In this document: positions 8,101-16,526 of the stretch, piece after piece | How the letters are laid out: each line of letters begins with the position of its first letter | How positions within the stretch are numbered: the stretch's first letter is position 1 | Assembly (NCBI GenBank): GCA_944389885.1 | Contig: CALXNZ010000014.1 | Coordinates: 1 to 61,785 of the forward strand | Source: an uncultured Opitutales bacterium | GTDB lineage: Bacteria; Verrucomicrobiota; Verrucomicrobiia; Opitutales; Intestinicryptomonadaceae | Direction of reading: 5' to 3' | DNA length: 61,785 nt | The notes under the pieces: generated by a model | What the model was told of the DNA's origin: nothing | The model's input: the letters and a program-made list of their open reading frames with translations, nothing else | The model's database searches: none | Program-made: the position numbers and the translations under genes

Positions 8101-9690
8101 ATGTCTGAAAAAAACAGGAAATTGTTGAGCGGGAATGAAGCCGTGGCTTTAGGCGCTCTCCATGCCGGTTGCGCGCTTGGAGTTGGCTATCCGGGAACTC
8201 CCTCGACGGAAATACTTGAAACTTTCTCATTCCTCGGCGGAAACGCGGAATGGGCCCCAAATGAAAAAGTCGCAGCAGAAGTGGCTCTCGGAGTGGCTTT
8301 CGCGGAGAGCTCATCGCTTGTGACTATGAAGCATGTCGGCTTTAATGTGGCTCAAGATCTTTTCTTTACGGCCGCATACAGCGGAATTCAGGGCGCTATG
8401 GTGGCGGTTGTCGCCGACGATCCCGGCATGGCTTCGAGCCAAAACGAACAGGATACGCGCTCATTGGCATTTGCCGGCGGGCTTCCTGTATTGGAGCCTT
8501 CTGATTCCCAGGAAGCTTACGATTTCACGCGCCTTGCCTTTGAACTGTCCCGCAAATGGGGCATACCTTTTATACTTAGAACAACAACTCGCATAGCCCA
8601 CAGCAATACGGTTGTAGAATTCGACGAATCGACGGCATCAAAACCCCCGCGGGCGAATTTTAACCGCGATATTCCTGCGCGGGTTATGGTGCCTGGGCAT
8701 GCTCGTCCGGCGCATTTGCGCCTGCGCAAGAAGCTTGCAGACATGCTGGAGTGGAATGAAAATTCCAATCTAAATACGGAAATTGACGGTGTCGGAAATG
8801 AATTGGGCATAATAGCCAGCGGAGTCGCCGCCCATCACGCTCGAGATGCGGCTCCAGATGCCGGAATATTCAGAGTCGGATTCTCAAATCCGCTTCCAGT
8901 GCGCTCCATTGCGGCTTTTGCTAAGAAATATAAACGCTGCATTGTTATGGAGGAAGGAGATCCTTACATGACAACTCTCCTTAAGGCCGCCGGATTAAAT
9001 ATCGAAGATAGGGCTGAAAAATGGCGCTTCGGAGAAATGAACGTGGACAAGGCCCGCGCGCAAATCGCCGGAAATCTCGAATTCCAAATGCCCGTCCTAA
9101 AAGCTCGTCCGCCGCAGTTATGCAAGGGGTGTCCGCATGTATTTAGCTTTGCGCCGCTGGTGGAGTTGGGCTGTATAGTCGCCGGGGATATAGGGTGCTA
9201 TACCTTGGCTGCCATGAAGCCTATAAGCGGCATGGACACTCAAATATGTATGGGCGCTTCAATCGGAATGGGATTGGGTATGCGCCATGTGCTGCCAGAT
9301 GAACAGGCCCGCAAAGTCGTGAGCGTAATAGGCGACAGCACATTTTTCCACAGCGGCTTGACCGGTATCGCCGAAATGGTTTACAATCCTCCCTCGACCG
9401 GGCATGTAGTAATAGTCGTCGACAACTCGACCACTGCTATGACAGGTCAACAGGAAAATCCCGGAACCGGTAGAAAACTCGACCATAGCCCGACAAATAA
9501 AATAGATATTCTCGCCGTGGCAAAAGCCATGGGAATTGCCAATGTCGCAGAATTCAACCCCGTTAGGGATTCCGCAAAATTTAAAGAATATCTTTCTGAA
9601 AAACTTAAAACCAACGAATTGACACTCATCGCCCTCAGACAGCCTTGCCTTTTGGCGGCTGCCAATTTGGCTAAAATGAAAAAGGCTTAA
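8101..9690 (+). CDS. iorA: Indolepyruvate:ferredoxin oxidoreductase alpha subunit, short form without C-terminal ferredoxin domain
   Basis: TPP-dependent oxidoreductase (529 aa) that decarboxylates aryl 2-oxoacids to aryl-CoA while reducing ferredoxin. N-terminal pyrimidine-binding domain: GYPGTPSTEI and APNEKVAAEVALG. Middle: CKGCPHVFSF and DIGCYTLA. The C-terminal TPP/Mg site has GDSTFFHSGLTG and VDNSTTAMTGQQ. Classical IorA continues for ~80 residues as a two-cluster [4Fe-4S] domain; here the protein stops right after LIALRQPCLLAA, the point where that domain would begin, and iorB starts 3 nt later. No cysteine-rich frame follows. No Shine-Dalgarno is obvious before the ATG. First gene of the iorA-iorB-paaK-ACT unit. 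Confidence 0.93.
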   Translation: MSEKNRKLLSGNEAVALGALHAGCALGVGYPGTPSTEILETFSFLGGNAEWAPNEKVAAEVALGVAFAESSSLVTMKHVGFNVAQDLFFTAAYSGIQGAMVAVVADDPGMASSQNEQDTRSLAFAGGLPVLEPSDSQEAYDFTRLAFELSRKWGIPFILRTTTRIAHSNTVVEFDESTASKPPRANFNRDIPARVMVPGHARPAHLRLRKKLADMLEWNENSNLNTEIDGVGNELGIIASGVAAHHARDAAPDAGIFRVGFSNPLPVRSIAAFAKKYKRCIVMEEGDPYMTTLLKAAGLNIEDRAEKWRFGEMNVDKARAQIAGNLEFQMPVLKARPPQLCKGCPHVFSFAPLVELGCIVAGDIGCYTLAAMKPISGMDTQICMGASIGMGLGMRHVLPDEQARKVVSVIGDSTFFHSGLTGIAEMVYNPPSTGHVVIVVDNSTTAMTGQQENPGTGRKLDHSPTNKIDILAVAKAMGIANVAEFNPVRDSAKFKEYLSEKLKTNELTLIALRQPCLLAAANLAKMKKA

Positions 9691-9693
9691 CCT

Positions 9694-10176
9694 ATGGATA
9701 GCGATTCCAAAATCACAAATATTAGGCTTGCCGGACTCGGAGGCATGGGAGTTTTGAAAGCTTCCCTCATATTGAGCGAACTCCTATTTGAACTCGGTTA
9801 TGACGTTAAAAAAGCCGAGGTTCACGGAATGTCTCAAAGGGGAGGCTCAATATCCAGCGACGTCCGCTTCGGGAAAAAAGTGGAGAGCCCGATGATACCT
9901 GAGGGGGAAGTGGATTTTCTCCTCTCCATGCAGCCTGAATGGTCGGATCCGCATATGGTCTCCATGGCGAATGGAGCGGTGCGCATCTCTCCGGAAGATT
10001 TTGATTCCTCGAAACTGCCATCTCAGAAATCACTCAATGTAGCAATGCTCGGCGTTCTGAGCAACTACTTCGATATTTCCGAGCAAAAGTGGCTTGATAC
10101 CCTAAAAAAATTTTTCCCCGAAAAACTGCACGAAGCCAACGAAATAGCTTTTAAATTGGGCAGAAAAGGAAAATAG
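9694..10176 (+). CDS. iorB: Indolepyruvate:ferredoxin oxidoreductase beta subunit
   Basis: Partner of IorA, member of the gamma/POR domain family (160 aa; usual ~190). The signature is the N-terminal LAGLGGMGVLKAS loop plus KKAEVHGMSQRGGSISSDVRFG, matching the family's E-HGMSQRGG block. It starts 3 nt after the iorA stop and is followed after 6 nt by paaK, so assembly with IorA and coordinated synthesis are expected. The C-terminus is somewhat shorter than in archaeal enzymes, consistent with a compact variant of the complex. Confidence 0.93.
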   Translation: MDSDSKITNIRLAGLGGMGVLKASLILSELLFELGYDVKKAEVHGMSQRGGSISSDVRFGKKVESPMIPEGEVDFLLSMQPEWSDPHMVSMANGAVRISPEDFDSSKLPSQKSLNVAMLGVLSNYFDISEQKWLDTLKKFFPEKLHEANEIAFKLGRKGK

Positions 10177-10182
10177 ACGTCT

Positions 10183-11514
10183 ATGGCACAGAATTGGAAT
10201 GACAAAAACGGAGATTTCCATCCGGCGAGCGCAATGGATTTCCTTCCAGTTGAAGAACTCCGCCGAATACAGTCTCAAAGGCTGGTGGCTCTCGTAAAAC
10301 ACGCGTACGATAACGTTCCCCTGCATAGAAAACGCATGGACGAGCTCGGCGTAAAACCGGAGGACATAAAGTCGATTGACGACATCGTAAAACTTCCCTT
10401 TACTCAGAAAACCGACCTGCGCGACACCTATCCTTACGGAATGTTTGCCGTGCCAATGGGCGAGATTGTAAGACTGCACGCTTCCAGCGGCACCACGGGA
10501 AAGCCGATAGTTGTCGGATATACAGAGGAAGATATGGAAGTTTGGAACGCCTCGGTGATGCGCTGCCTTTTGATGTTCGGCGTGCGCAGGGGCGATTTCA
10601 TACAAAATTCTTTCGGATACGGCCTTTTTACCGGCGGACTCGGACTTCATGGCGGCGCTGAAAAATTGGGCTGCACCGTAATTCCGGCTTCCGGGGGAAA
10701 CACGGAAAGACAGCTCATGATTATGCGCGATTTTGGGGCCACTGTTGTATCGTGCACTCCAAGCTACTTTGTGCACGTAATAGAGGAATCCCACAAATAC
10801 GGAATCGACATGAAAAAGCTGCCCTTGCGCATAGGTGTATTTGGAGCGGAGCCGTGGTCGGAAAAAATGCGCAGATTTGTGCAGGATAACACGAACATGG
10901 AGGCTTTCGATATTTACGGATTGTCTGAAATAGCCGGGCCAGGAGTCGGCGGAGAATGTCCCGAACACAACGGGATACATATTCTTGAAGACAACTTTTA
11001 TCCGGAGATTCTCGATCCTGAAACCGGAAAACCGCTTCCGGACGGGGAGGTCGGCGAGCTCGTAATTACCACGCTCGCAAAACGAGCCATGCCTATATTG
11101 CGTTATCGGACGCACGACCTTACGTCGATAATTGCGGAAAAATGTCCCTGCGGCAGAACTGTCCGCAGAATAAGGCGCATAGAACGCCGCAGCGACGATA
11201 TGTTTATCATACGCGGCGTGAACGTGTTCCCGTCACAAATAGAAGCGGCTCTCATGCGCGTCGAGGAAAGTACGCCGCATTATCGCATTCTATTGGAGCG
11301 CAAAAAAGATCTCGATACGGTGACCGTGGAAGTGGAAGTTTCTGAAAGCACTTTCTCCGACGGAGTTTCCCAGCTGGAAAACGTGCGGAAGAGGATTCAG
11401 GCTTCCATAATGAACATAGTGGGAATCCGCATTGAAGTGCGCATAGTGGAACCCCATAAGATAGCGCGTTCCGAAGGCAAAGTGAAACGAGTGTTCGACT
11501 ATCGCAACATTTAA
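10183..11514 (+). CDS. paaK: Phenylacetate-CoA ligase
   Basis: AMP-forming aryl-acetate CoA ligase, 443 aa (usual 430-440). Motifs: the P-loop HASSGTTGKPIVVGYT (~res 104-119), YGLSEIAGPGVGGEC (adenylate-binding), RYRTHDLTSI, and C-terminal RRSDDMFIIRGVNVFPSQIE with the acyl-activating lysine region near the end (ARSEGKVKRV). In this context it activates phenylacetate or indoleacetate, or works in reverse with IorAB to gain ATP from aryl-CoA made from aromatic amino acids. Downstream ACT protein begins 16 nt later. Confidence 0.95.
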   Translation: MAQNWNDKNGDFHPASAMDFLPVEELRRIQSQRLVALVKHAYDNVPLHRKRMDELGVKPEDIKSIDDIVKLPFTQKTDLRDTYPYGMFAVPMGEIVRLHASSGTTGKPIVVGYTEEDMEVWNASVMRCLLMFGVRRGDFIQNSFGYGLFTGGLGLHGGAEKLGCTVIPASGGNTERQLMIMRDFGATVVSCTPSYFVHVIEESHKYGIDMKKLPLRIGVFGAEPWSEKMRRFVQDNTNMEAFDIYGLSEIAGPGVGGECPEHNGIHILEDNFYPEILDPETGKPLPDGEVGELVITTLAKRAMPILRYRTHDLTSIIAEKCPCGRTVRRIRRIERRSDDMFIIRGVNVFPSQIEAALMRVEESTPHYRILLERKKDLDTVTVEVEVSESTFSDGVSQLENVRKRIQASIMNIVGIRIEVRIVEPHKIARSEGKVKRVFDYRNI

Positions 11515-11530
11515 ATACAAGGAGGTTAAA

Positions 11531-11941
11531 ATGAGACTTAAACAAATATCCGTATTTTTGGAAAATACTCCCGGCCATCTCGAAAAGGTTTGCCAAGCGC
11601 TGGCGGACGGAAACATCAACCTTAGCACAATCACAATCGCCGAAACAAGGGACTACGGGATAGTGAGGGCAATCGTCGACAAACCCGAAGAAGCGGAGAA
11701 AATTCTTAGGGATAAGGGGTTCTTCGCGAAACTGGTGGACGTTCTGGCTGTGGAGGTGAGCGATACCCCCGGCTCGCTCTCCAAAATACTTTCCCGCGCG
11801 GCAATGGCGGGAATCAATATAGAATATATGTACGCCATGACAAGGCCTATGCATGACAATCCCGTAATGATTATGGCGGTGAAAAATATAGACGCAGCAG
11901 AGTCCATACTCTCGGAAAGCGCAAAAGCGCCTCTGGTTTAA
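11531..11941 (+). CDS. ACT-domain protein (tandem ACT)
   Basis: Small protein of 136 aa made of two ACT domains: residues ~3-65 (ISVFLENTPGHLEKVCQALA, where an ACT Gly follows the strand) and ~70-130 (LAVEVSDTPGSLSKILSRAA). ACT domains bind amino acids and act as sensors. A copy beside iorAB and paaK is a recurrent arrangement and suggests aromatic amino acid sensing; that role is inferred. A perfect AAGGAGG at 11519-11525 lies 5 nt before the ATG, making this the best-equipped start in the operon. The next gene starts 1 nt after its stop. Confidence 0.9.
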   Translation: MRLKQISVFLENTPGHLEKVCQALADGNINLSTITIAETRDYGIVRAIVDKPEEAEKILRDKGFFAKLVDVLAVEVSDTPGSLSKILSRAAMAGINIEYMYAMTRPMHDNPVMIMAVKNIDAAESILSESAKAPLV

Positions 11942-11942
11942 A

Positions 11943-12488
11943 ATGAAGAAAAACGCAGAGTTTGAAGCTTTAAAATTGAAGATATCGCGCCGGATATTTT
12001 TTGTATTTGTCGCGCTTTCTCTGGCCGCCCTCGCGTATATCAATATGACCAGCGGCGAAGACATAAAGCTCATAGCAAACCAGTTCCCGGAATTGTCCGT
12101 CGCGGGGCGCAAAGCCCTAATTACAAGTTATAAGATTCTTCTTTCTGCAGGATTGATATTTTTCGACATAATCCTTGTGGGGCCCTTTGCATATCTAAGT
12201 TATTTCAGCGAGCATATAAAGCCTCGGGCGGGGCATGTAATAAACTATCTGAGCTTTTTTGATTTGGGAATTTTGCTTGGGTGCATTTTTACCGTGCTTT
12301 GGGGCGGGGCGCATTTTGTAGTGGCAAATTCCGTATCGGCTCAGCCGCGCAATCTCCTCGGCGTCGGAACTTTGTTTTATATAATTTTGGGGGCGTTTGC
12401 GCTCTGGTGCGTCCTTTGCCTCTTGAAAACTTACACATATACGGCGTACCAGCGCAAAGAATTAAAAAAATACATGATTATGTTTTAA
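11943..12488 (+). CDS. Hypothetical inner membrane protein, four predicted TM segments
   Basis: Unrecognised 181-aa protein with about four membrane segments: ~18-36, ~66-88, ~104-125 and ~140-160, and charged ends (KKNAEFEALKLK at the front, YQRKELKKY at the back). It starts 1 nt after the ACT gene, so it is the last gene of the ior-paaK unit. It might serve transport or simply be co-transcribed; nothing in the sequence decides. Its 3' end overlaps the convergent ogt gene by 4 nt. Confidence 0.65.
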   Translation: MKKNAEFEALKLKISRRIFFVFVALSLAALAYINMTSGEDIKLIANQFPELSVAGRKALITSYKILLSAGLIFFDIILVGPFAYLSYFSEHIKPRAGHVINYLSFFDLGILLGCIFTVLWGGAHFVVANSVSAQPRNLLGVGTLFYIILGAFALWCVLCLLKTYTYTAYQRKELKKYMIMF

Positions 12489-12952
12489 TATTCCGTCGCC
12501 GATTTTTCGAGGTCTATAAGAAATTTCTTAACCGCGATACCTCCGGCGAATCCTCCAAGCTTTCCGTTCGCGGCAACTATTCTGTGGCAAGGCAGCATTA
12601 TGGCAATGGGGTTCTTGTGCAGGGCGCCCGCAACAGCGCGGCAGGATTTTGGCTCGCCAATCCTTTTGGCCAATTCTCCATAAGTTATCGTTTCACCGTA
12701 TTCCACTTTTGCCAGCTCTCTCCATACCTTCTTTTGGAAAGGCGTACCGTCAGGGGATATTTTTGTGTGAAATTTCTTTAGCCTCCCAGAAAAATATTCT
12801 TCAAGCTCTTTTATTGCGCCTAATGCGCATGGGTCGGAAATACTGCCGATTGCTCTTTTATCGAAAGATGAAAATTTTATGAATTTTACGGCCCCTTTTT
12901 CTATGCCGATTTTTATCGGGAGTCTTAATGAATTTGGAAAATATACGTCCAT
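12485..12952 (-). CDS. ogt: Methylated-DNA-protein-cysteine methyltransferase
   Basis: DNA repair protein that moves the methyl group from O6-methylguanine to its own cysteine. It has 155 aa, the single-domain Ogt size. The active site reads MLPCHRIVAANG with the acceptor Cys; GETITYGELAKRIG and the C-terminal LGGFAGGIAVKKFLIDLE complete the DNA-binding domain. Convergent with the membrane protein gene, sharing 4 nt at the ends. No Ada-type N-terminal regulator domain. Confidence 0.95.
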   Translation of the reverse strand: MDVYFPNSLRLPIKIGIEKGAVKFIKFSSFDKRAIGSISDPCALGAIKELEEYFSGRLKKFHTKISPDGTPFQKKVWRELAKVEYGETITYGELAKRIGEPKSCRAVAGALHKNPIAIMLPCHRIVAANGKLGGFAGGIAVKKFLIDLEKSATEY

Positions 12953-13161
12953 CGCTCCTATTATGCATTTTGGCGGACTGATTTAAAGGATTTTTATCCG
13001 TTATCTAAATCTTTCATTAAAATAATTTTTAATCCTATTTAGTATTTATAATATTTCTATTAAATAAAAACTTTACAAAATAATTATTTATAATAAATTT
13101 TGAGCCGAAAATTGAGGAGTATATTCCGAGGAAGAATTTCAAAATTTAATCTTATTGCACA

Positions 13162-13326
13162 ATGTTTTCCGGAAAGAGAATAGCGCGATATGCGGGCATG
13201 GAATTCGATGAATTCATGAACCGCGTCTTGTATAATGGAATGGACGATGTAGATTCGCGTATCGAAAATGGCTCGTCTGCGTGTGAATCCGATAATGACG
13301 AAACAGCGGAAGGCAGCGAAAAATAA
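13162..13326 (+). CDS. Small hypothetical protein, 54 aa
   Basis: Open frame MFSGKRIARYAGM... ending DNDETAEGSEK. The N-terminal half is basic/hydrophobic and could form a short helix; the C-terminal half is very acidic. It lies alone in an AT-rich interval between ogt and the phosphatase-like gene. The base composition of the frame is richer in GC than the flanks, which supports coding, but there is no clear Shine-Dalgarno and no recognised family. Confidence 0.4.
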   Translation: MFSGKRIARYAGMEFDEFMNRVLYNGMDDVDSRIENGSSACESDNDETAEGSEK

Positions 13327-13473
13327 GATGTAAATGCGCTATTTTGCTCTATAATGCCCTTTCACATTGATTAGCGGGATTGCATTCTTTGGCAGCAAAT
13401 TATTTTTGTGCAAATTTTTAGATTTTGTTAGAATTTTGTTTTAAAGAAGGTATCGTGTATAAAAATTTTCCCT

Positions 13474-14646
13474 ATGAAAATGCGATGCGTATATATGCTA
13501 ATAAGCTCTCTCGGTTGGGATTTTGCCGAGGAGAGCTCATTTATGCAAAGCGAGCTTCCATTTAGATATTCCATAAAGCCGCAAATCGGTTCGCCTTTGA
13601 CTGTGCATTCAACGGCCCTGTCCGGAGAAACTCCATGCGCGCACGGGCGCAACGGCGAATTTTATTATGATTCCGGGAGTTGCCCGCTCAAAATTTTTAA
13701 ATGTGTAAAATATCTCTTCGGAGCGGGGCTCCACCCGAAATGCCTTTTCAACACACATGCGGCCAGACGTGTATTATCGCGAGCTTTTTCTAAGAGGGCG
13801 GGGTATTCTGAACTTTTTAATACATATTATGCCCCCTTTGAAAAACTTTCCTTCTTTAGCTCGTCAAGGAAGACCGACATATTATCCGCCAATGGGCTTT
13901 CTCCCGCGAGAAACTTGCGCGATGTTTTGGAAGCTTCCGGATTGAATTTCCATATATTGCAAAAATCTGGCTTTAATGCTGAAACTTTGCGAGAGGCGAC
14001 AGATATTATATCTTCGGGGTCGGATTTTACATTCCTCTACATCGGTGGCAGCCCAGAAAATTCAACGCGAGCCAGCTCGTGCGCGAAATCTATCTCTAAG
14101 CGTTTGGAAATCTGCGGAGATTTTGCGGGAAATATTGTCAAAACTTTAAAATCCAAATATCATGGCGATTGGAGTTTCACATTGTTTTCGGATTTCGGCG
14201 TTCTGCCGTCTAAAGTATTGTTCGACGCGGCCGCGGTATTGAAAAAATTGCCGCTGAAGTTCGGCTTCGATTTCTTGTACTTCATCGAGCCTGATATGTT
14301 GAGATTTTGGTATCCCAACCATTCGGCGGCTTCTATTGTCCGCAAAGCCTTTGGGGATTGTGCGGATATGGGATTCTTCTTGTCTGATTTAGACAAGGAA
14401 GAAAACGGCATAAACTCTCTTTTTGGAGACGATGTCTTTGTGGTAAACGACGGCGTGCAGCTGTCTCCATCATGGATATCCAAAAAACCTTTGGAGGCTG
14501 TGCGCGGCTATTCCACTTCGGCTTCAAACGCCTTTTTATTATCTTCAAAAAAACCTTCTTTTGTCCCTACGCGCACGTCGGACATTTTCAAGTTAATGAA
14601 ATCGGATATAGACTCTATTTGCCGAAGCAATAGCGATTCTATTTAA
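13474..14646 (+). CDS. Divergent alkaline-phosphatase-superfamily protein, probably catalytically altered
   Basis: 390-aa protein without signal peptide. Its order of blocks follows the type I phosphodiesterase/nucleotide pyrophosphatase branch. An N-terminal LISSLGWDFAEES is followed by HSTALSGETPCAHGRNGEFYY (family STxxTGxxPxxHG). Later come FTFLYIGGSP, then TLFSDFGVLP where the family has SDHG, then FIEPDMLRFWYPN (family DSTMxRFW), and near the end AVRGYSTS where the family has MHGY. Two of the histidine metal ligands are therefore replaced (His to Phe and His to Arg). Enzymatic activity is doubtful; it may bind a ligand or have been repurposed. Family placement rests on motif order, not on strong identity. 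Confidence 0.55.
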   Translation: MKMRCVYMLISSLGWDFAEESSFMQSELPFRYSIKPQIGSPLTVHSTALSGETPCAHGRNGEFYYDSGSCPLKIFKCVKYLFGAGLHPKCLFNTHAARRVLSRAFSKRAGYSELFNTYYAPFEKLSFFSSSRKTDILSANGLSPARNLRDVLEASGLNFHILQKSGFNAETLREATDIISSGSDFTFLYIGGSPENSTRASSCAKSISKRLEICGDFAGNIVKTLKSKYHGDWSFTLFSDFGVLPSKVLFDAAAVLKKLPLKFGFDFLYFIEPDMLRFWYPNHSAASIVRKAFGDCADMGFFLSDLDKEENGINSLFGDDVFVVNDGVQLSPSWISKKPLEAVRGYSTSASNAFLLSSKKPSFVPTRTSDIFKLMKSDIDSICRSNSDSI

Positions 14647-14721
14647 CCGTATTTTGCGCGGGAATATTTGTCTCGGAAACGCCGCTTAGAAAACCCGCAA
14701 ATCGCCGATTTATAAGCAGGA

Positions 14722-15477
14722 TTAAATCATGGGGATTACGACGGGTTGCCCGTCTAAAATCTCCAATTTTACGGGAATTCCATAGACGTCTTCTATACAT
14801 TTGGCGGTAATCGTTGCCTTGTCGCCGCAAGAGTGTATTCTACGGTTTTTTAAAGTTATAAATTTGTCGCAGTATCGCAGGGCGAGGGTTATGTCGTGTA
14901 TTGCCATTATTACGGTTATTTTGTGCGCCCTGGCAATATCTGACACCAAAGCGAGAGTTTCGTGTTGGTTTCTGAGATCGAGATTGCTTGTGGGTTCGTC
15001 GAGTAAAAGTATTTTTGGGTTTTGGCACAAGGCCCGCGCAAGCATAATTTTTTGAAGTTCTCCGCCGCTTAGATCCGAGACATAGCGGTCGGCCATATTT
15101 TCAAGTCCCATTTTTTTGAAAATCTCGCGGCAAATATCATGGTCCGAATTAGACGGAGAAATGCCCATGTACGGCTTGCGCCCGAGCAAAACAGTGTCGT
15201 ATACAGTCATGCGTGGGGCGGAATTTTTTTGGGCCACAAAGGCTATGTTGCGGGCAATGTCTTTGGGGTTCATTGAAGATGCCGACTTTCCGTCTATATA
15301 TATGGTATCGTTTCCCGAGGGCAAAATACCGTTTAGGCATTTGAGCAGGGTGCTCTTACCCGCGCCATTGTTTCCAAGTATAGCCGCTCTTTCTCCGCCT
15401 TCCAAAGAAAATCCTATATCTTCCAATATCAGTCGGCCGCATCTGTATTTAAAATTTAAATGTTTTGTTATTATCAT
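14722..15477 (-). CDS. ABC transporter ATP-binding protein (FecE/BtuD type)
   Basis: Cytosolic ATPase of a metal-chelate/corrinoid importer, 251 aa. Walker A LGNNGAGKSTLL (~34-45), signature LSGGELQKI, Walker B ILLLDEPTSNLDL and the H-loop IMAIHDITLAL are all intact. Its ATG overlaps the permease stop by 4 nt. Last gene of the methyltransferase-FmdE-SBP-permease-ATPase operon. The substrate could be a siderophore-like chelate, cobalamin or another metallophore. Confidence 0.93.
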   Translation of the reverse strand: MIITKHLNFKYRCGRLILEDIGFSLEGGERAAILGNNGAGKSTLLKCLNGILPSGNDTIYIDGKSASSMNPKDIARNIAFVAQKNSAPRMTVYDTVLLGRKPYMGISPSNSDHDICREIFKKMGLENMADRYVSDLSGGELQKIMLARALCQNPKILLLDEPTSNLDLRNQHETLALVSDIARAHKITVIMAIHDITLALRYCDKFITLKNRRIHSCGDKATITAKCIEDVYGIPVKLEILDGQPVVIPMI

Positions 15478-16520
15478 CTAAACTTTCCTCCGGACGCCAA
15501 AAGGTATAGAAAAATCGGAGCCCCGAGCAGGGAGGTGATGGCCCCTATGGGCAGTGTTATCGGGGAGGCGATAGTTCTTGCGGCGACATCGCTTAAAGTG
15601 AGCAGGGCGGCTCCCGTCATGGCTGAGGCGGGCAGCAGGTATCCGTATGCGCTTCCCACGAATTTTCTGGCTATATGCGGAGCGACGAGTCCCACAAAAT
15701 TTATTATGCCCACAAATGAAACTATTACTGCCGCAGCCATGGAACATAACATTAACATGCAAAGTCTGAAAGAGTCAACCGGAATGCCGAGGCTATGGGC
15801 TGTTTGGTCCCCATATTCGAGGGCGTTCAAATTCCATCTTTGAAACATGCATGCCGATGCAAGAATCAATACTATGCCCGCTATTATTGAGGTTTCCTTC
15901 CATGCCGTCCTACCGAGATCTCCGAAAGTCCAAAACACCACAGATGCCACGCTTATTTCATCGGCAAAATATTGGAGCATTGCGGTGGCCCCCGCGAATA
16001 GCGCGCTCAGTCCAACGCCGCAAAGTATCATCGCCTCGGGGCTTACGCTCCTAAATTTTGACAGCCCCAATATGGTTAGTGCCGACGTTGTGCTGCCTAT
16101 AAAAGCGCATATGGCGATAACCGCTGGATTGTCGAAAGTAGGCAGATTTGCCCCGCTTTGGAAGCCGGCTCCCAATACGATTATGGCAAATGCCGCGCCG
16201 AAGGCGGCTCCTTGCGATATCCCGAGAGTGGAGGCCGAGGCAAGGGGATTGCGCAATACGCACTGCAAAATACAACCGGCTACACCGAGTCCCGCTCCTC
16301 CGAATACCGCTGTTAGCAGGCGCGGAAGTCGGATTTCCCTTACTATTAGAATGTCGCGTTCCGGCGCCGCGCCGAGTATGGCTTGTACCGTGTCTATAAT
16401 GCCCAAATCCGAAGCTCCGGATACTATCGATACAAATGCGCAAATACAGAGTCCTATAAATAGCACGATTAGAAATACGAGCTTTCTTTTTTCAGATGAA
16501 CGCAGTTTCTTGGGATTCAT
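15474..16520 (-). CDS. ABC transporter permease, FecCD family
   Basis: Inner-membrane permease of the BtuC/FecCD family, 348 aa with roughly ten TM helices. Family blocks: AVFGGAGLGVAGCILQCVLRNPLASASTLGIS and, near the C-terminus, FVGLVAPHIARKFVG (coupling region to the ATPase), followed by PITLPIGAITSLLGAPIFLYLL. It lies 6 nt after the substrate-binding protein gene. Together with the ATPase it should form a homodimeric importer. Confidence 0.94.
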   Translation of the reverse strand: MNPKKLRSSEKRKLVFLIVLFIGLCICAFVSIVSGASDLGIIDTVQAILGAAPERDILIVREIRLPRLLTAVFGGAGLGVAGCILQCVLRNPLASASTLGISQGAAFGAAFAIIVLGAGFQSGANLPTFDNPAVIAICAFIGSTTSALTILGLSKFRSVSPEAMILCGVGLSALFAGATAMLQYFADEISVASVVFWTFGDLGRTAWKETSIIAGIVLILASACMFQRWNLNALEYGDQTAHSLGIPVDSFRLCMLMLCSMAAAVIVSFVGIINFVGLVAPHIARKFVGSAYGYLLPASAMTGAALLTLSDVAARTIASPITLPIGAITSLLGAPIFLYLLASGGKFR

Positions 16521-16526
16521 TAAACG

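Noticed and set aside
10102-11115. Long minus-strand open frame opposite paaK
   Set aside because: It is a shadow of the paaK and iorB coding sequences; composition is unlike a protein family, and paaK motifs on the plus strand are complete.
11252-12112. Minus-strand open frame opposite paaK/ACT genes
   Set aside because: Shadow frame; the plus-strand ACT gene has a perfect ribosome site and clear domains.
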